A stretch of DNA of 64,000 nt from Cladorhizidae sp. MBARI D1340-BT2 (taxonomy: Eukaryota > Porifera > Demospongiae > Poecilosclerida > Cladorhizidae), in NCBI GenBank assembly GCA_028752905.1, contig JAQNBH010000007.1, forward strand, positions 43,844,588 to 43,908,587. The letters are read 5' to 3'. A program made the translations under genes and the position numbers. How positions within the stretch are numbered: position 1 is the first letter of the stretch; each line of letters begins with the position of its first letter. The notes beneath the pieces were generated by a model. That model was not told the DNA's origin. It searched no databases and worked only from the letters and a program-made list of their open reading frames with translations. This document shows, in pieces, positions 21,330 through 32,306 of this stretch.

Positions 21330-22078
21330 CACTCACTCACTCACTCACTCACTCACACACTCACACACTCACTCACTCACTCACTCACTCACACACTCAC
21401 TCACTCACACACTCACTCACACACTCACTCACACACTCACTCACACACTCACTCACTCACTCACACACTCACTCACTCACACACTCACTCACTCACACAC
21501 ACACTCACTCACACACTCACTCACTCACTCACTCACACACTCACTCACACACTCACTCACACACTCACTCACTCACACACACACTCACTCACACACTCAC
21601 TCACACACTCACTCACACACTCACTCACTCACTCACACACTCACTCACTCACACACTCACTCACTCACACACACACTCACTCACACACTCACTCACTCAC
21701 TCACTCACACACTCACACTCACTCACTCACTCACTCACACACTCACTCACTAACTCACTCACACACTCACTCACACACTCACACACTCACTCACTCACAC
21801 ACTCACTCACACACTCACTCACACACTCACTCACTCACTCACACACTCACTCACTCACACACTCACTCACTCACACACACACTCACTCACACACTCACTC
21901 ACTCACTCACTCACTCACTCACTCACACACTCACACTCACTCACTCACTCACACACTCACTAACTCACTCACACACTCACTCACACACTCACTCACTCAC
22001 TCACTCACTCACTGACACACTCACACTCACTCACTCACTCACTCACTCATTCTCACACACTCACTCACTCACTCATTC
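21330..22078. repeat. (ACTC)n / ACTCACAC microsatellite, about 750 bp
   Basis: Near-pure ACTC tetramers with interspersed ACACACTC octamers. It runs to within 5 bp of the exon 6 acceptor AG, so the array itself supplies the branch-point and pyrimidine context. The Thr/His/Ser/Leu frames are artefacts. Confidence 0.96.
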
Positions 22079-22083
22079 TACAG

Positions 22084-22193
22084 ATTGGCGACTTGTATGC
22101 AAGTGACCCCCACAACCTCCAGTTGTCCAGGGAGTTCTGGCCAGTGCCTGCTTCCTCTCCTTCACGGCATTCCTCGTCCAGCCTTCACACCAG
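22084..22193 (+). CDS. NUP205: NUP205 ortholog, exon 6 of window
   Basis: Acceptor TCTACAG/ATTGG. Reads IGDLYASDPHNLQLSREFWP then a Ser-rich stretch (VPASSPSRHSSSSLHT). It matches vertebrate IGELYKKNPFHLELALEYW. Donor CACACCAG/GTAGGT leaves two bases (AG, phase 2), completed by the G of exon 7. The serine run replaces part of a less conserved linker. Confidence 0.9.
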
Positions 22194-22700
22194 GTAGGTG
22201 GGAGGGTCACACACCAGGTAAGGGGTGGGTGTGGAAGCTGGTTCATATGACAGATAAAGGAGAGGAATGGGTAAGGTGTGGTCATGAAGACTGCAAGGGG
22301 AGTGGCCCAATACCAGGTAAGGGATAGGCATAGAGCCTGGTGATATGCTAAGGATACATGGATACGTGGGGGCATACACTAGGTAAGGGATGGACAAGAA
22401 ACGGGTTCATATGGCATAAGGGGAGGGGCTTACACCAGGTAAAGGATGGGCATTAAGCTGGCACACATGTGACAGATAGGTGAAGGGCATACACCAGGTA
22501 AGGGATGGACAAGAGATAGGTTCATATGGCATAAGGGGAGGGGCTTACATCAGGTAAGGGGTGGACATAGAGATTGATTCACTATATGACTAGTAGATGG
22601 CCAAGGGATGCACATCAGTAGGTAAGGGGTGGTCACTACATGCAAGGGGTGGTGTAGAGAGGTTCATTCACTATATGGTAGGGCACACAGCATTGGGTAG
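22194..22700. repeat. Degenerate 55-70 bp repeat carrying splice-donor copies
   Basis: Units carry CACCAGGTAAGG followed by GGTGGACATAGAG and GGTTCATATG-type sequence. Donor-like junctions after the true one (22193/22194) fall at about 22219, 22317, 22383, 22439, 22499, 22555 and 22622, mostly CAG/GTAAGG. The unit therefore looks like a duplicated exon-end plus intron-start. Confidence 0.8.
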
Positions 22701-23054
22701 GTGGTAGCTGGTTCACTCCACCAGTTTGCCAAATCTCTTTATGACTGATAATGATGTATCTGCTCAAGAATGTTACTTAACCCCTTAAGGCTGATAATAT
22801 GTATGTCTGCACAAGAATGTTACTTAACCCTAGGGGCTAATAGCGGATATATCTGCACTTGATTATATAACCTGGTTGCCATTGCTCTAGAGTTTGCACA
22901 GTAACATTGAACTCGTACTGTTGTCAGGCGAGGCTGTATGTACATGTACATGTAACTACTTTATTAGAAGAACGCTGCAGTTGCTAAGATAGTGTTGTTT
23001 ACTCTGGTGAGCTTGGCTGGCGTTGACTTCAACAATAAGCATAAAAATGTGAAT

Positions 23055-23073
23055 GCCCTAGGGCTAGGGCTAG
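23055..23073. repeat. CCCTAG hexamer island (inverted)
   Basis: GCCCTAGGGCTAGGGCTAG: about three GGGCTA units preceded by a CCCTAGGG palindrome. Confidence 0.65.
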
Positions 23074-23114
23074 TACTAGCTGAAGCAAGCAAGTGATGCA
23101 CAAGCAAACATGGA

Positions 23115-23331
23115 AGGCCTCTGAGAGGAGATGGCTACTGCACTAGAGTTAGGAGGGCCTCTGAGAGGAGATGGCTACTGCACTAGAGTTAGGAGGGCCT
23201 CTGAGAGGAGTACATGGCTACTGCACTAGAGTTAGGAGGACCTCTGAGAGGAGTGCATGGCTACTGCACTAGAGTTAGGAGGGCCTCTGAGAGGAGTGCA
23301 TGGCTACTGCACTAGAGTTAGGAGGTCCTCT
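23115..23331. repeat. 40 bp repeat, about 5 copies
   Basis: Units of GGCCTCTGAGAGGAGATGGC followed by TACTGCACTAGAGTTAGGAG, with a GTACAT or GTGCAT variant. Each unit holds the near-palindrome CCTCTGAGAGG. Confidence 0.9.
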
Positions 23332-23500
23332 GTATCACTAGAGAAATCTACTGGGCATGTGAAGGGAACAAATCTATTTATATCACTAGAGAAACGATGT
23401 CTGAAATTGTTTTATTAATGAGGTGCATTTTTAAGAACAATCCTAATCCCACCAGTTCTTATTCCATGGTAGTATGCGAGAGCTGTCCCCTTACTGTCAC

Positions 23501-23540
23501 CTCCTCCTCCTCCTCCTCCTCCTCCCCCTCCTCCTCCTCT
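23501..23540. repeat. (CTC)n trinucleotide tract before exon 7
   Basis: About 13 CTC triplets with one CCC interruption, immediately before TTATTGCAG. It acts as the polypyrimidine tract of the exon 7 acceptor. Confidence 0.85.
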
Positions 23541-23548
23541 TATTGCAG

Positions 23549-23715
23549 GGCTCCACACAGACAGATCAGTCTCTGCAAGTTCCTGTCCACCTGCAGCGAC
23601 TTCCTGCCCGCTCCTCTCTTTTCTCCTCTCATGCACATGCTCACTGGCTTAAGTTCTTCCCCCCTCACTGCCCACCACGCCTTCAGCCTGCTGGAGGCCA
23701 ACAGCCCTACGCTAG
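23549..23715 (+). CDS. NUP205: NUP205 ortholog, exon 7 of window
   Basis: The first G completes an Arg codon, then APHRQISLCKFLSTCSDFLP, APLFSPLMHMLTGLSSSP and HHAFSLLEANSPTL. It corresponds to vertebrate RPPQRQVVLSKFVRQMGDLL and IPYLKMLQGLANGP...CFSLLK. Donor GCTAG/GTAACC with one base left (phase 1), completed by exon 8 across 18.5 kb. Confidence 0.92.
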
Positions 23716-23741
23716 GTAACCAGGGGGCATGGTCTGGGTTG

Positions 23742-26700
23742 TTAGGGATAGAGGTGGCAGAGCACATGTGTGCATCCCCTAAACCCATGCATGAATAGAG
23801 GAGGCAGAGCACATGTGTGCACCCCCTAAACCCATGCATGAATAGAGGAGGCAGAGCACATGTGAGCACCTCCTAAACCCATGCATGAATAGAGGAGGCA
23901 GAGCACATGTGTGCACCCCCTAAACCCATGCATGAATAGAGGCAGAGCACATGTGTGCACCTCCTAAACCCATGCATGAATAGAGGAGGCAGAGCACATG
24001 TGTGCACCCCCTAAACACATGCATGAATAGAGGCAGAGCACATGTGTGCACCTCCTAAACCCATGCATGAATAGAGGAGGCAGAGCACATGTGAGCACCT
24101 CCTAAACCCATGCATGAATAGAGGAGGCAGAGCACATGTGTGTACCTCCTAAACCCATGCATGAATAGAGGAGGCAGAGCACATGTGTGCACCCCCTAAA
24201 CCCATGCATGAATAGAGGCAGAGCACATGTGAGCACCTCCTAAACCCATGCATGAATAGGAGGCAGAGCACATGTGTGCACCCTCTAAACCCATGCATGA
24301 ATAGAGGCAGAGCACATGTGAGCACCTCCTAAACACATGCATGAATAGAGGAGGCAGAGCACATGTGTGCACCCCCTAAACCCATGCATGAATAGGAGGC
24401 AGAGCACATGTGTGCACCCCCTAAACCCATGCATGAATAGAGGCAGAGCACATGTGTGCACCCCCTAAACCCATGCATGAATAGAGGCAGAGCACATGTG
24501 TGCACCTCCTAAACCCATGCATGAATAGAGGAGGCAGAGCACATGTGTGCACCCCCTAAACCCATGCATGAATAGAGGCAGAGCACATGTGTGCACCTCC
24601 TAAACCCATGCATGAATAGAGGAGGCAGAGCACATGTGTGCACCTCCTAATCCCATGCATGAATAGAGGAGGCAGAGCACATGTGTGCACCTCCTAAACC
24701 CATGCATGAATAGAGGCAGAGCACATGTGTGCACCCCCTAAACCCATGCATGAATAGAGGAGGCAGAGCACATGTGTGCACCCCCTAAACCCATGCATGA
24801 ATAGAGGAGACAGAGCACATGTGTGCACCCCCTAAACCCATGCATGAATAGAGGAGGCAGAGCACATGTGAGCACCCCCTAAACCCATGCATGAATAGAG
24901 GAGGCAGAGCACATGTGTGCACCTCCTAAACCCATGCATGAATAGAGGAGGCAGAGCACATGTGTGCACCTCCTAAACCCATGCATGAATAGAGGAGGCA
25001 GAGCACATGTGTGCACCTAAACCCATGCATGAATAGAGGAGGCAGAGCACATGTGTGCACCCCCTAAACCCATGCATGAATAGAGGAGGCAGAGCACATG
25101 TGTGCACCTCCTAAACCCATGCATGAATAGAGGAGGCAGAGCACATGTGTGCACCTCCTAAACCCATGCATGAATAGAGGAGGTAGAGCACATGTGTGCA
25201 CCCCCCAAACCCATGCATGAATAGAGGCAGAGCACATGTGTGCACCTCCTAAACCCATGCATGAAGAGGAGGCAGAGCACATGTGTGCACCCCCTAAACT
25301 CATGCATGAATAGAGGAGGCAGAGCACATGTGTGCACCTCCTAAACCCATGCATGAATAGAGGAGGCAGAGCACATGTGAGCACCTCCTAAACCCATGCA
25401 TGAATAGAGGAGGTAGAGCACATGTGTGCACCCCCTAAACCCATGCATGAATAGAGGCAGAGCACATGTGTGCACCTCCTAAACCCATGCATGAAGAGGA
25501 GGCAGAGCACATGTGTGCACCCCCTAAACCCATGCATGAATAGAGGAGGCAGAGCACATGTGTGCACCTCCTAAACCCATCCATGAATAGAGGAGGCAGA
25601 GCACATGTGTGCACCCCCTAAACCCATGCATGAATAGAGGAGGCAGAGCACATGTGTGCACCGCCTAAACCCATGCATGAATAGAGGTGGCAGAGCACAT
25701 GTGAGCACCTCCTATACCCATGCATGAATAGAGGAGGCAGAGCACATGTGAGCACCTCCTAAACCCATGCATGAATAGAGGAGGCAGAGCACATGTGTGC
25801 ACCACCTAAACCCATGCATGAATAGGAGGCAGAGCACATGTGTGCACCCCCTAAACCCATGCATGAATAGAGGAGGCAGAGCACATGTGTGCACCCCCTA
25901 AACCCATGCATGAATAGAGGAGGCAGAGCACATGTGAGCACCTCCTAAACCCATGCGCATGAATAGAGGAGGCAGAGCACATGTGTGCACCCCCTAAACC
26001 CATGCATGAATAGAGGCAGAGCACATGTGTGCACCTCCTAAACCCATGCATGAATAGAGGAGGCAGAGCACATGTGTGCACCTCCTAAACCCATGCATGA
26101 ATAGAGGAGGCAGAGCACATGTGTGCACCCCCTAAACCCATGCATGAATAGAGGCAGAGCACATGTGTGCACCTCCTAAACCCATGCATGAATAGAGGAG
26201 GCAGAGCACATGTGTGCACCTCCTAAACCCATGCATGAATAGAGGAGGCAGAGCACATGTGTGCACCTCCTAAACCCATGCATGAATAGAGGAGGCAGAG
26301 CACATGTGTGCACCCCCTAAACCCATGCATGAATAGAGGCAGAGCACATGTGTGCACCTCCTAAACCCATGCATGAATAGAGGAGGCAGAGCACATGTGT
26401 GCACCTCCTAAACGCATGCATGAATAGAGGAGGCAGAGCACATGTGTGCACCTCCTAAACCCATGCATGAATAGAGGAGGCAGAGCACATGTGTGCACCT
26501 CCTAAACCCATGCATGAATAGAGGAGGCACAGCACATGTGAGCACCTCCTAAACCCATGCATGAATAGAGGCAGAGCACATGTGTGCACCTCCTAAACCC
26601 ATGCATGAATAGAGGAGGCAGAGCACATGTGTGCACCTCCTAAACCCATGCATGAATAGAGGCAGAGCACATGTGTGCACCCCCTAAACCCATGCATGAA

Positions 26701-29700
26701 TAGAGGAGGCAGAGCACATGTGTGCACCCCCTAAACCCATGCATGAATAGAGGCAGAGCACATGTGTGCACCTCCTAAACCCATGCATGAATAGAGGAGG
26801 CAGAGCACATGTGTGCACCCCCTAAACCCATGCATGAATAGAGGCAGAGCACATGTGTGCACCCCCTAAACCCATGCATGAATAGAGGCAGAGCACATGT
26901 GAGCACCTCCTAAACCCATGCATGAATAGATGAGGCAGAGCACATGTGTGCACCTCCTAAACCCATGCATGAATAGAGGAGGTAAAGCACATGTGAGCAC
27001 CCCCTAAACCCATGCATGAATAGAGGAGGCAGAGCACATGTGTGCACCCCCTAAACCCATGCATGAATAGAGAAGGCAGAGCACATGTGAGCACCTCCTA
27101 AACCCATGCATGAATAGATGCAAAGCACATGTGAGCACCCCCTAAACCCATGCATGAATAGAGGCAGAGCACATGTGTGCACCCCCTAAACCCATGCATG
27201 AATAGAGGAGGCAGAGCACATGTGAGCACCTCCTAAACCCATGCATGAATAGAGGAGGCAGAGCACATGTGTGCACCCCCTAAACCCATGCATGAATAGA
27301 GGAGGCAGAGCACATGTGTGCACCCCCTAAACCCATGCATGAATAGAGGCAGAGCACATGTGTGCACCCCCTAAACCCATGCATGAATAGAGGAGGCAGA
27401 GCACATGTGTGCACCCCCTAAACCCATGCATGAATAGAGAAGGCAGAGCACATGTGAGCACCTCCTAAACCCATGCATGAATAGAGGAGGCAGAGCACAT
27501 GTGTGCACCCCCTAAACCCATGCATGAATAGAGGAGGCAGAGCACATGTGTGCACCTCCTAAACCCATGCATGAATAGAGGAGGCAGAGCACATGTGTGC
27601 ACCCCCTAAACCCATGCATGAATAGAGGAGGCAGAGCACATGTGTGCACCTCCGAAACCCATGCATGAATATAGGAGGTAGAGCACATGTGTGCACCTCC
27701 TAAACCCATGCATGAATAGAGGAGGCAGAGCACATGTGTGCACCTCCTAAACACATGCATGAATAGAGGAGGCAAGCACATGTGTGCACCCCCTAAACCC
27801 ATGCATGAATAGAGGCAGAGCACATGTGAGCACCTCCTAAACCCATGCATGAATAGGAGGCAGAGCACATGTGAGCACCCCCTAAACCCATGCATGAATA
27901 GAGGAGACAGAGCACATGTGAGCACCCCCTAAACCCATGCATGAATAGAGGCAGAGCACATGTGTGCACCTCCTAAACCCATGCATGAATAGAGGAGGCA
28001 GAGCACATGTGTGCACCCCCTAAACCCATGCATGAATAGAGGAGGCAGAGCACATGTGTGCACCTCCTAAACCCATGCATGAATAGAGGAGGCAGAGCAC
28101 ATGTGAGAACCCGCTAAACCCATGCATGAAGAGAGGCAGAGCACATGTGTGCACCTCCTAAACCCATGCATGAATAGAGGAGGCAGAGCACATGTGTGCA
28201 CCCCCTAAACCCATGCATGAATAGAGGAGGCAGAGCACATGTGTGCACCTCCTAAACCCATGCATGAATAGAGGCAGAGCACATGTGTGCACCTCCTAAA
28301 CCCATGCATGAATAGAGGCAGAGCACATGTGTGCACCCCCTAAACCCATGCATGAATAGAGGCAGAGCACATGTGTGCACCCCCTAAACCCATGCATAAA
28401 TAGAGGCAGAGCACATGTGTGCACCTCCTAAACCCATGCATGAATAGAGGCAGAGCACATGTGTGCACCTCCTAAACCCATGCATGAATAGAGGAGGCAG
28501 AGCACATGTGTGCACCCCCTAAACCCATGCATGAATAGAGGAGGCAAGCACATGTGTGCACCTCCTAAACCCATGCATGAATAGAGGAGGCAGAGCACAT
28601 GTGTGCATCCCCTAAACCCATGCATGAATAGAGGAGGCAGAGCACATGTGTGCACCTCCTAAACCCATGCATGATAGAGGAGGCAGAGCACATGTGTGCA
28701 CCTCCTAAACCCATGCATGAATAGAGGAGGCAGAGCACATGTGTGCACCCCCTAAACCCATGCATGAATAGAGGAGGCAGAGCACATGTGTGCACCTCCT
28801 AAACCCATGCATGAATAGAGGAGGCAGAGCACATGTGTGCACCCCCTAAACCCATGCATGAATAGAGGAGGCAGAGCACATGTGTGCACCCCCTAAACCC
28901 ATGCATGAATAGAGGAGGCAGAGCACATGTGTGCACCCCCTAAACCCATGCATGAATAGAGGAGGCAGAGCACATGTGAGCACCTCCTAAGCCCATGCAT
29001 GAATAGAGGAGGCAGAGCACATGTGTGCACCCCCTAAACCCATGCATGAATAGAGGAGGCAGAGCACATGTGTGCACCCTCTAAACCCATGCATGAATAG
29101 AGGCAGAGCACATGTGTGCACCTCCTAAACCCATGCATGAATAGAGGCAGAGCACATGTGAGCACCTCCTAAACCCATGCATGAATATGTGTGCACCTCC
29201 TAAACCCATGCATGAATAGAGGCAGAGCACATGTGTGCACCCCCTAAACCCATGCATGAATAGAGGAGGCAGAGCACATGTGTGCACCCCCTAAACCCAT
29301 GCATGAATAGAGGAAGCAGAGCACATGTGTGCACCCCCTAAACCCATGCATGAATAGGAGGCAGAGCACATGTGTGCACCTCCTAAACCCATGCATGAAT
29401 AGAGGCAGAGCACATGTGTGCACCCCCTAAACCCATGCATGAATAGAGGAGGCAGAGCACATGTGTGCACCCCCTAAACCCATGCATGAATAGAGGAAGC
29501 AGAGCACATGTGTGCACCCCCTAAACCCATGCATGAATAGAGGAGGCAGAGCACATGTGTGCACCTCCTAAACCCATGCATGAATAGAGGAGGCAGAGCA
29601 CATGTGAGCACCTCCTAAGCCCATGCATGAATAGAGGCAGAGCACATGTGTGCACCTCCTAAACCCATGCATGAATAGAGGCAGAGCACATGTGTGCACC

Positions 29701-32140
29701 TCTTAAACCCATGCATGAATAGAGGAGGCAGAGCACATGTGAGCACCTCCTAAACCCATGCATGAATAGAGGCAGAGCACATGTGTGCACCTCCTAAACC
29801 CATGCATGAATAGAGGCAGAGCACATGTGTGCACCCCCTAAACCCATGCATGAATAGAGGAGGCAGAGCACATGTGTGCACCCCCTAAACCCATGCATGA
29901 ATAGAGGAAGCAGAGCACATGTGTGCACCCCCTAAACCCATGCATGAATAGAGGAGGCAGAGCACATTTGTGCACCCCCTAAACCCATGCATGAATAGAG
30001 GAGGCAGAGCACATGTGTGCACCCCCTAAACCCATGCATGAATAGAGGCAGAGCACATGTGTGCACCCCCTAAACCCATGCATGAATAGATGAGGCAGAG
30101 CACATGTGTGCACCTCCTAAACCCATGCATGAATAGAGGAGGCAGAGCACATGTGTGCACCCCCTAAACCCATGCATGAATAGAGGAGGCAGAGCACATG
30201 TGTGCACCTCCTAAACCCATGCATGAATAGAGGCAGAGCACATGTGTGCACCTCCTAAACCCATGCATGAATAGAGGCAGAGCACATGTGTGCACCCCCT
30301 AAACCCATGCATGAATAGAGGCAGAGCACATGTGTGCACCTCCTAAACCCATGCATGAATAGGAGGCAGAGCACATGTGTGCACCTGCTAAACCCATGCA
30401 TGAATAGAGGCAGAGCACATGTGTGCACCTCCTAAACCCATGCATGAATAGGAGGCAGAGCACATGTGTGCACCCCCTAAACCCATGCATGAATAGAGTA
30501 GGCAGAGCACATGTGTGCACCCCCTAAACCCATGCATGAATAGAGGAGGCAGAGCACATGTGTGCACCTCCTAAACCCATGCATGAATAGATGAGGCAGA
30601 GCACATGTGAGCACCTCCTAAACCCATGCATGAATAGAGGAGGCAGAGCACATGTGTGCACCCCCTAAACCCATGCATGAATAGAGGAGGCAAGCACATG
30701 TGTGCACCTCCTAAACCCATGCATGAATAGAGGAGGCAGAGCACATGTGTGCATCCCCTAAACCCATGCATGAATAGAGGAGGCAGAGCACATGTGTGCA
30801 CCTCCTAAACCCATGCATGAATAGAGGAGGCAGAGCACATGTTTGCACCTCCTAAACCCATGCATGAATAGAGGATGCAGAGCACATGTGTGCACCCCCT
30901 AAACCCATGCATGAATAGAGGAGGCAGAGCACATGTGTGCACCTCCTAAACCCATGCATGAATAGAGGAGGCAGAGCACATGTGAGCACCTCCTAAGCCC
31001 ATGCATGAATAGAGGAGGCAGAGCACATGTGTGCACCCCCTAAACCCATGCATGAATAGAGGAGGCAGAGCACATGTGTGCACCCCCTAAACCCATGCAT
31101 GAATAGAGGCAGAGCACATGTGTGCACCTCCTAAACCCATGCATGAATAGAGGCAGAGCACATGTGTGCACCTCTTAAACCCATGCATGAATAGAGGAGG
31201 CAGAGCACATGTGAGCACCTCCTAAACCCATGCATGAATAGAGGCAGAGCACATGTGTGCACCTCCTAAACCCATGCATGAATAGAGGCAGAGCACATGT
31301 GTGCACCCCCTAAACCCATGCATGAATAGAGGAGGCAGAGCACATGTGTGCACCCCCTAAACCCATGCATGAATAGAGGAAGCAGAGCACATGTGTGCAC
31401 CCCCTAAACCCATGCATGAATAGAGGAGGCAGAGCACATGTGTGCACCTCCTAAACCCATGCATGAATAGAGGAGGCAGAGCACATGTGAGCACCTCCTA
31501 AGCCCATGCATGAATAGAGGCAGAGCACATGTGTGCACCTCCTAAACCCATGCATGAATAGAGGCAGAGCACATGTGTGCACCTCTTAAACCCATGCATG
31601 AATAGAGGAGGCAGAGCACATGTGAGCACCTCCTAAACCCATGCATGAATAGAGGCAGAGCACATGTGTGCACCTCCTAAACCCATGCATGAATAGAGGC
31701 AGAGCACATGTGTGCACCTCCTAAACCCATGCATGAATAGAGGAGGCAGAGCACATGTGAGCACCTCCTAAGCCCATGCATGAATAGAGGCAGAGCACAT
31801 GTGTGCACCTCCTAAACCCATGCATGAATAGAGGCAGAGCACATGTGTGCACCCCCTAAACCCATGCATGAATAGAGGAGGCAGAGCACATGTGTGCACC
31901 CCCTAAACCCATGCATGAATAGAGGAAGCAGAGCACATGTGTGCACCCCCTAAACCCATGCATGAATAGAGGAGGCAGAGCACATGTGTGCACCTCCTAA
32001 ACCCATGCATGAATAGAGGAGGCAGAGCACATGTGAGCACCTCCTAAGCCCATGCATGAATAGAGGCAGAGCACATGTGTGCACCTCCTAAACCCATGCA
32101 TGAATAGAGGCAGAGCACATGTGTGCACCCCCTAAACCCA
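23742..32140. repeat. 44-47 bp minisatellite, left block, about 180 copies
   Basis: Units of GAGGAGGCAGAGCACATGTG followed by TGCACCTCCTAAACCCATGC and ATGAATA. Length classes come from GAGGAG, GAG or TAGGAG at the start. Substitution classes are CCTCC/CCCCC, TGTGTGC/TGTGAGC and TAAACCC/TAAGCCC. Each unit contains the palindromes CACATGTG and CATGCATG, and AGGAGG faces CCTCCT across the CACATGTG centre, so single strands could fold into a hairpin. Minus-strand MHTCALPPLFMHGF-type frames are by-products. Variant order suggests higher-order blocks. Confidence 0.96.
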
Positions 32141-32306
32141 GGGGTGTATTTAGGGGGGGCCGGGGGGGGGGGGCATTCGCCCCCCCTTGTATCATTCTCG
32201 CCCCCCCCCCTTGAAATTAGAGATATTTTTTTAAATAATGTCAAGAAAGGTGTAATACAAGAAAGGTGTAATAAGCTTATGATATCAGGTTCAAATGATA
32301 GGAATG

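Larger units (their letters stand above)
20565..22083 (+). other. NUP205 intron 5
   Basis: GTTAGT to CATTCTACAG. Almost all of it is CACA/ACTC microsatellite, split by retroposon-like copy B. Confidence 0.88.
22194..23548 (+). other. NUP205 intron 6
   Basis: GTAGGT to TTATTGCAG. It contains a tandem array of donor-like copies, a 40 bp repeat and a (TCC)n acceptor tract. 22701-23114 is unique except for a CCCTAG-type island at 23055-23073. Confidence 0.85.

Noticed and set aside
21282..22106. 274-codon His/Thr/Ser/Leu frame
   Set aside because: Translation of the ACTC microsatellite; no independent start or domain, and it overlaps exon 6 in a different frame.
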